Of a DNA stretch of 64,000 nt, positions 1-10,389 are shown one piece after another. The stretch covers positions 28,469,838-28,533,837 of the forward strand of contig NC_060059.1 in assembly GCF_020283565.1 (NCBI RefSeq), in the 5' to 3' direction. The DNA is from Trifolium pratense. Lineage: Eukaryota > Streptophyta > Magnoliopsida > Fabales > Fabaceae. Within the stretch, counting starts at the first letter, position 1. Every line of letters begins with the position of its first letter. The notes beneath the pieces were generated by a model. That model was not told the origin of the DNA. It worked only from the letters and a program-made list of their open reading frames with translations, and ran no database searches. The position numbers and the translations under genes were made by a program.

Positions 1-1537
1 TCAATTCACTGTCATGCCATCCCTAGACATGACTAAATGCATGTGGTACCAAGGCGTCTCACCAACGGTGGACCAAGAACAGTTTTATATCTTGCTGGAT
101 ATGTCGGAACTTACCGAACCATCTTATCTCCCTTGGATAAGCCAACACAGTTTTATATCCTGTTGGATAGCAGCTCTGGACTCATGGATTCATCTAATCC
201 GATCCTCGGCTTCATTCCTCGGCTTCATTATGGACACATAATCCATTTTCGTTATTGGAACCCAAGTTTCCAATGTTCACATACAATCATGAATGCATGT
301 ATGTATGCACATATCAATCATATGATATTCTCTAGCTCGAAGCTACTCTTTTATGAATGCGGGAACACAATCCTAACACATTCACTTAACATTACAAATT
401 AATGCCAAAACATCACATTACTCACTTTAAAACTGTAACTCATTGCATACACGTTTATCAATCATATAACGATTAACAATAAGCATTAACAGCATCAACA
501 TGTATCAACAATCATGGAAGGATACCCTTAAACCATGTTACAAGTGCCTAATTACACTTACAACCATTAACAAAAGTTGCAGGTTCAGTACTGTTCGCTA
601 AGCGAAGTAGTAGCGAACAGGTAGCGAACTATTCGCTAAGCGAAACTCCGTTCGCTGCAGCGAACTACGTCAGAGGATTACAGGTGCATGGCGAACAGGT
701 AGCGAACTATGGCGAGCAGGTTCGCGTAGCGAATCTCCTGGTCGCTTAGCGAACTACACCAGAAAAATATCTGTTCTTGAGTTTTTCTAAGGCGGTTTAA
801 CATTGAATCAGCTCAAAAATTCATTCAAACATGTTATAAATTCTTATAAACAGCAATTTCAAACATATATGGTATCAAGGAACATTAATCATCCCTTCCA
901 AACATCCAAATACATCAAACAATCATAATCATGCCAATTTCTTGGATTTTAAGCAACTTTCATAAACTTTTCAAACATGATTCAAACACATACATATCTT
1001 TCATGGAATCAAGCTAGTGATTAACACATACAAAGTGATGATGAAGAACATCACACTCACATACAAAAGCTTAATCAAAAGTCTAAAAAGAAATTGAGTG
1101 GGAGAGTTCGGGAATGGAGACATAGACAATCTCCCCTCTCCTTGCCACTCAAGAATCATGAATTCTAATCTCTTACCTTAGCAAAGTTGATGATCCAAGC
1201 CTTTCCTCTTCTCTCTTGCTCGTGATTCTCTCTTCCTCTTCCTAGGGTTTTTGCTTTGCTCTTGCTTACTAACTTCTAACTTCTCAAAGAAATAATTGTG
1301 ATACTATTCATTGGTTTGACTTACTACTTATACTACTTCCTAAAGTCATGAACCAAGCCCAAGTGGCTTAGGCCCAAATGGCCTCTCACGCCCATTAAGC
1401 CCAAAACAAAGGTTCTCGCGTCTAATAACTTACGCTCGGCTAAATAATTATTCGTCGCTCACTAAAATAATAAAAGCCAATTAATAAATAAAATAACATT
1501 TAATAAAATATACGAATACGAAAAATGGGTCGTTACA
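1..1537. mobile_element. 3' portion of a ~2-kb LTR (left edge truncated)
   Basis: This stretch aligns along its length with the 3' three-quarters of the solo LTR at 25691-27674 (for example around 1 vs 26355, 780 vs 26930 and 1200 vs 27330). It ends in the same GGGTCGTTACA terminus at 1537. The 5' end lies outside the window, so I cannot tell a solo LTR from the end of a full element. It contains a cluster of short palindromes related to TTCGCTAAGCGAA at about 586-760. Small open frames at 14-402 lie inside this LTR and show no protein family. Confidence 0.8.
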
Positions 1538-1926
1538 CAGACAGTGCTTGAAATGGCTAAAATCATATGCCTATTGTACTACAAGAACATACATTAGTCT
1601 TACAAGTTTCAGGGAGTGATGATTCTTTTATTCAAAGGTTGTTGTATTCACACGAAAAAAAAAGAAGGTATTCATTACCTAAATAATATAAATACTTAAT
1701 TATGTGAGGACTTTAGTACACGAGAAGAGCGCAACTCAAAAGTCTATTATATAATAGGTGGAAGAGTCTCATAACTTAAGTACTATATTGAACACAATTA
1801 TTTACTCAATGTGAGACTCCTAACACTTTTACAGATAAGAATACACATTAATACCCTCCACCCTACCATGATAAATGAGTCCGGTACATATCCCTCACGG
1901 CAAATTCTAATATGCACTACATCTTT
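1538..1926. other. AT-rich intergenic sequence
   Basis: No coding signal is visible. A short string near 1801-1825 (tcaatgtgagactcctaac) resembles sequence near 30320 and is common in decayed LTR and MITE debris. Nothing else is supported. Confidence 0.4.
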
Positions 1927-2224
1927 AAGTGGTCCATTGTGGACCCGTATATAAAAAATATTTAAAATATTATTGATAATATATGTTGGTGTTTAAAAGT
2001 ATAATTTAATGGTTATTTTCATTTAATGATTGAAATAATGACTGACACCGGTTTGATTAAAATAATATAAAATACAAATGTAACTCGTACTGAATTGACG
2101 TTAATAATGTAGTTTTTTTAGCCATAAAAACGAGAGGAGTTGTAATTTTTACTTATAAAAAATATTATCAACAAATAGTTAAGATTTAGGATGATTTTAA
2201 GCATTGATCCACGGTGGACCACTT
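1927..2224. mobile_element. Candidate MITE with ~19-bp inverted ends
   Basis: The left end AAGTGGTCCATTGTGGACC and the reverse complement of the right end, AAGTGGTCCACCGTGGATC, match at 16 of 19 positions. The 298-bp interior is AT-rich with no open frame. I see no clean target-site duplication, so the superfamily is not assigned. It lies about 340 bp upstream of CNL gene A. Confidence 0.5.
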
Positions 2225-2446
2225 GCGTAGCATCGGCCCTCTCTCACAGCTAATTTTATAGATCATTATTCAAGCATTATTGATACCCTCACCTCAACCC
2301 TACCACTATATATGAATCCAAACTCTGACAAGTCACAACAACTAATTTCAACCACACAGAGCGAGTCTTATTTATCTAGTTCACATCTAATTTCCAGCTG
2401 TTGCTGAACAATACGTTAAAACTAAAAGACTTCTGCTAGCTAGCCA

Positions 2447-2468
2447 TTGACTTACTATCTATATAATT
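2447..2468 (+). promoter_or_regulatory. W-box + TATA of CNL gene A
   Basis: TTGACT (2447-2452), a match to the WRKY-binding W-box TTGAC[C/T], is followed directly by a TATA-like stretch (ctatataatt, 2459-2468) about 105 bp upstream of the ATG at 2565. The same block recurs upstream of B, D and E; gene C keeps the W-box but has a weak TATA. An alternative TATA (actatatatga) lies near 2310. Confidence 0.55.
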
Positions 2469-2564
2469 CCTCTTGGCTCCTGTAATCCACCATTGCATTC
2501 TTAACCCTGCTCTTTCATTCTCACTTCTACCTTATCAAAAACAACATAGCCAAAATTATTCCAT

Positions 2565-5120
2565 ATGGCAGAATCACTCCTCTTCAGTGTTGCCGAGACA
2601 TTCATAGGCAAACTTACTTCTCGAGTTCTTGATGAAGCTTCCTTGGCACTAGGTGTGTATGACGATTTACGACGGATCAAAGACACTTCATCTCTAATCA
2701 AAGCTGTGTTATTGGATGCTGAACAAAAGCAGTGGCAGAACAATGAGTTGCGTGAATGGTTGAGACAGATTAAGCATGTCTTCTCTGATGCCGAAGATGT
2801 CATCGATGATTTCGAGTGCGAGGCATTGCGGATGCAAGTTGTCAACACCTCTGGTAGCATTAGAAGGAAGGTACGTCATTACTTCTCAAGTTCTAATCCA
2901 CTAGCATATCGCCTCAAGATGGCACATCAAATCAAAGATATCAATGCGAGATTAACTAAGGTTGCAGCTGATAGGCATAATTTTGGCCTTCAAAACAATT
3001 ATAGTGATACTCGTATTGTTCAAAAGCGCGAATTAACTCATTCTCATATAATTGAGTCAGATGTCATAGGAAGAGAGCATGATAAACAAATAATCATAGA
3101 CCTCTTGTTGCAAGATGGTGATGATAAAAGTCTATCTGTTATTCCCATCGTGGGAATGGGGGGTATGGGAAAGACTACACTTGCAAAATTGGTGTTCAAT
3201 GATGAACGTTTAGGCGAGGCTTTTCAAAAAAAGATGTGGGCATGTGTCTCTCACGATTTTGAACTTAAGCATTTACTTGTTAAAATCCTCAATTCTGCTT
3301 GTGATTCTTCTCCTAATACATTTCAACGAGAAAACATTCAAAACTTTGATATAGAGCAATTACAAAATCAGTTAAGAAATACACTTGCCGATCAAAAGTT
3401 CTTGCTCGTCCTAGACGACGTATGGAACGAGAATCGGGTCAAATGGGAAAAATTGAAGGATTTAATTCAAGTATGTGCTAAAGGAAGTAAAGTACTAGTG
3501 ACTACACGTAGCCATAAAACAGCTGATGTGATGAGCACTAACACATCTCACATTTTAGAAGGTCTTTCTCAAAGTGATTCATTGTCTGTATTTGTTAAAT
3601 GGGCTTTCAAAGAAGGAGAAGATAAAAAACATCCAGAATTGATGGAGGTGGGAGAAAATATTGTGAGAAAATGTGGAGGCCTTCCTTTGGCTATAAGAAC
3701 ATTGGGGAGTTCCCTATACTTAAAATTTGATATAGGAGAGTGGAATTTTGTCAAAGATAGTGAGATTTGGAATTTACCACAACAAGATGATGGTATTTTG
3801 CCGGCTATCAAATTGAGTTATGATCAATTACCTTCTTACTTAAAACGATGTTTTGCATGTTTCTCCCTATTTGAAAGGAGAACTGTTCAGAATGTTGTTG
3901 ACGTTACTGCATTTTGGAACGCACTGGGTTTTCTTCCAACACCAAAACAAGGTGAAAATAAGGGAGATATTGGAAAGCAACTCTTGCATGAGCTATGGTC
4001 AAGGTCTTTTGTTCAAAATTGTATAGATGCAGGTGGTTTTTTCAGTTTTGAATTGCACGATTTGGTGCATGATCTTGCATTATATGTTGCAAGAGATGAT
4101 TTTCAACTGTTAAACTTTAAATGTAAAAATATAAGAGAGAATGTCCGCCATTTGTCAATTCTTGAAAATGATTTGGTCGGCCAAATTTCAATTCCCACCG
4201 GGTTGAGAACCATTCTTTTTCCTGTAGGAGCAAATAATAAACCTTTCTTGAATACTTGTCTATCAAGGTGCAAATACTTGCGGCTTTTGCAATTAAATAA
4301 AGCGAGATACAAAAATTTGCCCCGCTCCATTGGCAAGTTGAAACATTTAAGATGTCTCAGTCTTAAAGGTAATATGGAATTGGAGAGGCTTCCTGGTTCT
4401 GTTAGCAAACTCCAAAATTTGCAAACTTTAAATCTCATTGGATGTGAAAAGCTACAAAAATTGCCCAATGGAATAGGAAATTTGATCAAACTTCAAGAAC
4501 TATATATAACCACAATGCAATCTAACTTCCCAGAAGAGTTAGCCAAATTGTCTTCTCTAGAAATTCTAGCATTCAGTAATTGTGATAATTTGATGTTTTC
4601 TTTTGAAGGAATACAATTTCCTAAACTTAAATTGTTAAGTTTTTCATATTGTGGGAATCTGAAGTCATTGCCATTTCATATCATTCCAAATATAGAGAGT
4701 TTGATCATTATGGACTGTAATATGGTGATATTGTCAATGGGTGATAACAACAACCAAATACCCAATTTGAAGTTAAAGTTTGTTAGTCTTGAGTCTTTGC
4801 CTCAAATAGTTACTTTTCCACAATGGCTTCAAGGATGTGCAAACACCCTACATTCCTTAGGTATTGAAAACTGTGAAAATCTTGAGGAGCTTCCTAACTG
4901 GTTGTCAACTTTTATTTCTCTCAAGAATCTTTTAATTGAAAACTGTCCAAAATTGATTTCACTCCCTGAAGATGTGCATCACCTTCCAAACCTTGAAAGT
5001 TTAGCAATGAGTGGTTGTCCTGAGTTATATAGAAGATACGAGCCAGAAGTTGGACAAGATTGGTGCAAGATATCACATATCAAAGAAGTTAGCGTTGAAT
5101 TACAAGAAACTGAAGATTAA
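2565..5120 (+). CDS. CC-NBS-LRR (CNL) disease-resistance protein, gene A
   Basis: An 851-residue single-exon intracellular immune receptor of the CNL class. In order: an N-terminal coiled-coil domain with an EDVID-type motif (residues 77-81); NB-ARC with P-loop GMGGMGKTT (197-205, Lys203), kinase-2 LLVLDDVW (280-287, the final Trp is CNL-typical), RNBS-B SKVLVTTR (308-315) and GLPLA (372-376); an MHD-equivalent reading LHD (497-499) inside ELHDLVHDLALYV; then LRRs to the C-terminus. The start is the ATG in ccatATGgcagaatc, shared by all paralogues. Known family role: an ADP/ATP-switched sensor of pathogen effectors; the ligand is unknown. No AATAAA occurs between its stop and fragment A' at 5259, unlike its paralogues. 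The TIR class is excluded by the coiled-coil start and the kinase-2 Trp. Confidence 0.95.
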   Translation: MAESLLFSVAETFIGKLTSRVLDEASLALGVYDDLRRIKDTSSLIKAVLLDAEQKQWQNNELREWLRQIKHVFSDAEDVIDDFECEALRMQVVNTSGSIRRKVRHYFSSSNPLAYRLKMAHQIKDINARLTKVAADRHNFGLQNNYSDTRIVQKRELTHSHIIESDVIGREHDKQIIIDLLLQDGDDKSLSVIPIVGMGGMGKTTLAKLVFNDERLGEAFQKKMWACVSHDFELKHLLVKILNSACDSSPNTFQRENIQNFDIEQLQNQLRNTLADQKFLLVLDDVWNENRVKWEKLKDLIQVCAKGSKVLVTTRSHKTADVMSTNTSHILEGLSQSDSLSVFVKWAFKEGEDKKHPELMEVGENIVRKCGGLPLAIRTLGSSLYLKFDIGEWNFVKDSEIWNLPQQDDGILPAIKLSYDQLPSYLKRCFACFSLFERRTVQNVVDVTAFWNALGFLPTPKQGENKGDIGKQLLHELWSRSFVQNCIDAGGFFSFELHDLVHDLALYVARDDFQLLNFKCKNIRENVRHLSILENDLVGQISIPTGLRTILFPVGANNKPFLNTCLSRCKYLRLLQLNKARYKNLPRSIGKLKHLRCLSLKGNMELERLPGSVSKLQNLQTLNLIGCEKLQKLPNGIGNLIKLQELYITTMQSNFPEELAKLSSLEILAFSNCDNLMFSFEGIQFPKLKLLSFSYCGNLKSLPFHIIPNIESLIIMDCNMVILSMGDNNNQIPNLKLKFVSLESLPQIVTFPQWLQGCANTLHSLGIENCENLEELPNWLSTFISLKNLLIENCPKLISLPEDVHHLPNLESLAMSGCPELYRRYEPEVGQDWCKISHIKEVSVELQETED

Positions 5121-5258
5121 AAGGAGTTCCTAGATATGTACAATCAAAATTTGAATGTATTAAGTTTCTCTTGTTTGATTTTCTTATTTGTATTTTTTTT
5201 TTTTTGGTACAATTCTTATTTGTATTTTATTTTTGGTACAATTCTTATTTGAGTTTCT

Positions 5259-6383
5259 CTATGGTCAAGGTCTTTTCTTCAAAATTTTGAGGATTTCGCT
5301 AGTTTTTGCCTTTTTGAATTGCACGATTTGGTGCATGATCTTGCAATATATGTTGCAAGAGATGATTTTCAACTGTTGAACTTTCAATATAAAAATATAA
5401 GAGAGAATGTCCGCCATTTGTCAGTTCTTGAAAATGATTTGTTGCTTGGCCAAATTTCAATTCCCACTGGGTTGAGAACCATACTTTTTCCTGATGGAGC
5501 AAACAGTAAACCTTTCTTGAACACTTGTCTATCAAGGTGCAAATACCTGCGACTTTTGAAACTAAATAAATCTAGATACAAAAATTTGCCCCACTCCATT
5601 GGTAAGTTGAAACATTTACGATATATCAATCTTGAAAAAAGTAAGGAATTGGAGAGGCTTCCTGATTCTGTTTGCAAACTCCAAAATTTGCAAACTTTGG
5701 ATCTCTCTGAATGTGAAAATCTACTAAAATTGCCTAATGAAATAGGAAATTTGATCAAACTTCAAGTACTATATATAACCACAAAGCAATCTAACTTCCC
5801 AGAAGAGTTAGCCAAATTGTCTTCTCTAGAAATTCTAGCATTCATTAATTGTGATAATTTGATGTTTTCTTTTGAAGGAATACAATTTCCTAAACTTAAA
5901 TTGTTAAGTTTTTCATATTGTGGGAATCTGAAGTCATTGCCATTTCATATCATTCCAAATATAGAGAGTTTGATCATTATGGACTGTAATATGGTGATAT
6001 TGTCAATGGGTGATAACAACAACCAAATACCCAAGTTAAAGTTAAAGTTAATTCGTCTTAACTCCTTGCCTCAAATAGTTACTTTTCCACAATGGTTTCA
6101 AGGATGTGCAAACACCCTACATACCTTAATTATTGGTAACTGTGAAAATCTTGAGGAGCTTCCTAAATGTTTGTCAACTTTTATTTCTCTCAAGATCCTT
6201 AAAATTGTAAACTGTCCAAAATTGATTTCACTCCCTGAAGATGTGCATCGCCTTCCAAACCTTCAAGGTTTAACAATGAGTGGTTGTCCTGAATTATATA
6301 GAAGATACGAGCCAGAAGTTGGACAAGATTGGTACAAGATATCACATATCAAACATGTTAAGGTTGTTGAACTTGAAGATTAA
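5259..6383 (+). pseudogene. CNL fragment A' (MHD-LRR part only), tandem behind gene A
   Basis: This is an open frame of 374 codons plus stop beginning at LWSRSF, equivalent to about residue 478 of gene A. It runs through FELHDLVHDLAIYV and the LRRs to the normal C-terminus. It has no in-frame ATG near its start: an in-frame TGA lies at 5250-5252, and the apparent start at 5319 is a TTG. The left junction falls inside a copy of the CNL 3' UTR, so a tandem duplication or unequal crossover fused a truncated second gene 138 bp behind A. It retains the normal 3' flank with AATAAA at 6471-6476. A stretch near 5800-6020 is almost identical to the same stretch of gene A, which suggests gene conversion. 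Expression as its own protein is unlikely. Confidence 0.85.
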
Positions 6384-7009
6384 AAGGAGTTCGTAGAAAT
6401 GTACAATCGAACTTTGAATGTATTAAGTTTCTCTTGTTTGATTTTCTTCTTTGTATTTTATTATTATTTGAATAAAAATGTCTGTCTATCATGTATTCTG
6501 TTTTTCCTCTTCCTAGTATCCCTTGCCTATTACGGTGTTTTATTTATTCTATGGAAAGTTTATTGCATTTTCATGAATTCCACTAACTAAGGTAAAAATT
6601 TATTTTTGTTATATTCTTCTAGATGCCCTGTTTGATACATCTTCACAATTTTAAGTGTGGTAGAAAAATTGACACTAAAAATCAATTGCTAATAATGCAT
6701 GAATCGTACATAATTCATGTCTTTATAATTGGAGTTTAGCAATTATTTTCCATTTTATTATCATCAAAATCATTTAAATATATTTTTTACTTATTTGTGT
6801 CTGATTCCTTGTTGTATGTAATTTAAAGTCACAAAACTGGTAGTTACTAACAACAGCAGCAACTACAAAATACGGTAATTATTTTTGCTCATTTTCATAT
6901 TTTTTAGATTAAAAAAGGTATATAGTAGGGATAAAAATCAAACTTTACTATTAAAAATCAATTTATAGATAAAACTCACGAAAAATTTAATTGTATGCTA
7001 TGATCACGG
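6384..7009. other. CNL 3' flank
   Basis: This is 3' UTR and downstream sequence of A', including AATAAA at 6471. It matches the flank of gene D (51746-52390) up to about 6967. No gene is visible. Confidence 0.6.
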
Positions 7010-7250
7010 AAAATGCCACCACAATTAATCCGCACAGCCATGAGAACCTTTGCCAAACACTTTCCACCAAAGATGATTATGAAACTGTGGAAGATCAGAT
7101 AAAATAATGACCATTTGATGTCATGCTGCAATTTGAACAGAGAGCAATTTGATTAAAAAAAATAAAGGTAAATAGATGAATGTTGCCGAAAAATTTATAG
7201 TTTATACTCACGGCGGAGCGACAATAATGACATGGTGTCTAGAAATAAAT
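7010..7250 (-). repeat. Copy of an unrecognised gene-fragment repeat
   Basis: The sequence from about 7040 (ccaaacactttccaccaaag) to 7240 matches 34070-34170 and 40720-40930. The longest version, at 33958-34285, carries a short minus-strand coding-like stretch. This copy holds only the downstream part, with no usable frame. Confidence 0.5.
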
Positions 7251-7500
7251 AATACTCCCCTCGTTCCTTTTTACTTGTCGTTTCAGAAAAAATATTTATT
7301 TCAAATTTTAAGATGGTATCATAGTCTGTCCATGATCCATTGGTCTACCTTCTATCACAACACTCCGGTCCATCTCCATATGTCTAGTCCTAGGCGTGAA
7401 GTGGGTGTTAAGAGTCTCACTTTGTAGGGTTGAGTTAGCTCAAACTCAAATTTTAAGACTCTCCCGTTTCACTAATTAAGGCTTAACAACTTGTTAACAT
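7230..7500. mobile_element. Relics of a Stowaway-like end and an LTR element
   Basis: At 7250-7290 atactcccctcgttcc followed by ttacttgtcgtttc resembles the end of a Stowaway-type MITE; no partner end is seen. At 7311-7330 atggtatcatagtctg resembles a degenerate copia primer-binding site (TGGTATCAGAGCC). It is followed by sequence of the kind found in decayed LTRs (gagtctcac, gggttgagttag). Fragmentary only. Confidence 0.35.
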
Positions 7501-7653
7501 TTGGTATTAAAAAAAAACAGAGATTTTAGGAGACTAGTCTAAATTGCATTATTTTGACCCAAAGCTAGTGGAAATTTTGCAGGTATATATTTGTGGAGAT
7601 ACTTACAAGGTCAACTTTGGGGATTTCTTGTCGTACAAAAGTAGAGAAATCTT

Positions 7654-8099
7654 ATGGATCGACTCAATGGTTCTGCCAATCTAATGATAGTTTCAGATCT
7701 TGATTACACAATGGTAAATATAATTTCGATAATGATATGGCTTTGGATGATTCTTGTGGGAAAAAATGTGGTGAAGCCTTTATGATTCATTGCAGGTAGA
7801 CCATGATGATTCAGAAAACCTTTCTCTTCTCAGGTTTAATGCACTATGGGAAGCTTATTATCGCCGTAATTCTCTGCTAGTATTCTCCACTGGGAGATCA
7901 CCTACTATATATGAAGAGTTAAGAAAGCAGAAACCTTTGTTGACTCCCGATATAACGATAATTAATGTCTGTGGGAACTGAGATTACATATGGTGAATCC
8001 ATGGTACCGGATGACGGGTGGAAACAGTATCTGGATCATAAATGGAACAGGGACATAGTTGTGGAGGAAACAGCCAAGTTTCCTGAGCTAACTAGTCAA
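7654..8099 (+). pseudogene. SPP: Sucrose-phosphate phosphatase 5' gene fragment (exons 1-2)
   Basis: Exon 1 (7654-7713) encodes MDRLNGSANLMIVSDLDYTM and is followed by an 82-nt GT-AG intron (7714-7795). Exon 2 (7796-8099) encodes [20 protein letters not shown], then a stretch containing FSTGRSP, and ends at a CAA|GTACGT donor. This is the start of plant SPP, the HAD-superfamily enzyme that dephosphorylates sucrose-6-phosphate in the last step of sucrose synthesis. The DLDYT nucleophile motif is intact. A 4-nt insertion near 7961-7966 breaks the frame. After about 120 of the usual roughly 420 residues the homology stops. The block is absent from the second duplication copy, so it was inserted or captured here. 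Identification is from memory of the family sequence. Confidence 0.8.
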
Positions 8100-8307
8100 G
8101 TACGTAACTCTCATGTTATATGTTAATTTATAAAAATTAAGATGCTTATCATTTCATGCCCATCCCTGATCTTGTTTGTATAAAAATTATAGTTTTTGTA
8201 AAGGAATACCAAAACGTTGATGAAAGAATTAGATAAAACTCCAAAAGAAGTTACAAATATTGAAAGAAAACCATTGCATTTTAATTTTACAATTCCAACA
8301 AATAAAT

Positions 8308-8883
8308 TGTTGTATTTGCCTTGAAATTATGATCAGAAAAAAACAGGTTGAGTTGCTGCCCTGTGCGCGAGGCGCGGTGCTTGCTTAAGCACACAGTTTT
8401 GATTGCCGCCTCTTGTGCGAGCCTATTTATAGGCACTGCGTTTTCTGACTTTTTAAAGGGGATTTTAGGGTTTCTAAAGCCAACAAAAGACTAAGATTTA
8501 TAAGAGAACTTCTCTTGGGCAAACACTAGGGTTGGGATTGATCGATCACCTTAGGAAGCACTTTCATATTGAATTTCTTGGTCACCGGAAGAAATTCGGG
8601 CTTAGGGTAGAATGAGGAACAAGGCTAATTCTTGTAACTCTTTGGAGGATTTCATTGTAATCAAGTACTTCATTTGATAGTGAAACAGAGAGTTGCTCTC
8701 TCCCCTAGACTAGGTCATTGTTGGACCGAACTGGATAAATAATTCTATTGTGTTCTTTATTTATCGTCGTTTTATCTTTTCTTGTGATTGTTATTGCCGT
8801 TCACTTATTTATTTGCTTTAATCGTATTTGCTCCACACATCAAGTTCCATTTATTGGTGTGATTTTTAATCGAATTCACAACA
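8308..8883. mobile_element. Solo LTR, 576 bp (copia-like), TSD TAAAT
   Basis: It begins TGTTGTATTTGCC and ends TTCACAACA, flanked by direct TAAAT copies at 8303-8307 and 8884-8888. The 3' half (gataaataattctattgtg onward) looks like an LTR R-U5 region. The same solo LTR with the same TSD is at 52570-53089, so it predates the segmental duplication. The repeat it interrupted is seen uninterrupted at about 34040. Confidence 0.75.
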
Positions 8884-8888
8884 TAAAT

Positions 8889-10384
8889 CACGAAAGAAAT
8901 GAAACAAGGTACTATTAAAAGAATTCACAACACAAATGATAGCCCCTGTTTTATGAAATACTACTATATGCATAATTTCTTTCATCTGTAAATTTAAAAT
9001 AGACACTAAACGAAAATATAAGATAACATAAGATCTGTTGTGTTATGTTATCTTATATTCCATAAGAAAATTTTAACGTAACCAAGTATTAATTTTGGTT
9101 CGATCTTTTACCACCTAATTTTTTTAGTCTTAAAAACAATTTTAAAACTAAAGACAGTACTATTATGGTTTTTTTTTTTCTTTCTTTTTTTACTAAAGTA
9201 TTATTATAGTTTTTTTTTTACATAAACAAAATGGTATTCATTTAAATTGACGGATTACATCAAATACAATCACATAATCAACATCGCTAAAAACGTAAAG
9301 GATGAATCTGCAAACAAAACTCACAGCATCCGAGTTAATAGCATATAATACAACGACAAAATGCCTGCAACAAATAATATATATGATAGTTAAAGTTAGT
9401 CACCGGAGTATCATGCCTCCGAATTTGCAGCGTTGATGTCCAAATCATTGGTTGAAGCTGTAATTGAAATGAACACCGCAACAATACGAGATAACATCGC
9501 ACAAGACGACCAACAACACAACGTCACACTCGGACAACGAAATCCCAAAAAAAATACCAAAGAAAAAACTTGATCAATATGAAGACCACTTATTTATATT
9601 AAAAGAAGAAAAAAAATAAATGTAGAGGGAACATTCTAGATAAAAATGATCTCTAATGAACAAAGAAGAAGAATATAAGAGAAAAGAAAGATTTTTTCTC
9701 AATGGAAAACTATTGCCGGCTGCGGTTGGAATTTTACTATTATAGTTATCTTGTCGAGTCTCATCGAACACATATATATTCCGGTCAATGTGATTTGATA
9801 AAATAAAGAATCAAAGTCTTGGTATTCACACCTTACATCACGATACTATTATTTATATATATTGCACCTAGTTTGTGAAAATTAATATCCCAATAATGTT
9901 GTTAAAAATAATTGTTTATAGTTTCTTAAGACATAATCAAAGTTTGTTAATACTAGTATATCATAAGAATATTGTTATATTTTTTGAAGAGGAAGACTAT
10001 TGTTATATATAATTTGTAATTTACTGCAATTAGCCATTAACGCCAATATTTTCCAGCTCATACATTGATTAAAATACATGGTAAGTGTTAACGACACCTC
10101 GCTAATTTATAAATGAAGTTGCTTGCATATCATTTTTCTATGTAAAAATTGTCTCTTTTAGTTTCTTATTAAACAATGTCTTTAAAACATTTATTAATGT
10201 AGATGTAATTTTTTTTGGTACATAATAAAATAAAATGGCAAATTATTGAAAATACATATAAAATGGAGGACCGGATTTCGTATCTTGATCATGACATTCG
10301 ACTTAATAATTTTGGTATTTTTGTCAATTTAGCTGGGATTTGTGAACTACCGTACTTCTATTTATTTATTTTTTTGGTATCTAC
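8889..10384. other. Duplicated intergenic sequence, no gene
   Basis: It matches 53095-54609 closely. Poly-T runs at 9168-9235 followed by about 270 bp of moderately complex sequence (9240-9545) could be the tail of a minus-strand LINE or retrocopy, but no protein is readable. From about 10010 to 10384 it resembles the CNL upstream unit also seen at 24549-24780 and 42650-42870. Confidence 0.45.
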
Positions 10385-10389
10385 AGTAC

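Noticed and set aside
2501..2860. Minus-strand open frames opposite CNL coding (also 30962-31306, 43270-43464, 49120-49386, 59100-59444 and others)
   Set aside because: They are shadows of the conserved CNL sense frame, recur only because the genes are paralogous, and have no family or own promoter.
5319..6383. A' as an independent 354-residue gene
   Set aside because: Its apparent start is a TTG. Coding homology begins upstream at 5259 without an ATG and lacks the CC and NBS domains.
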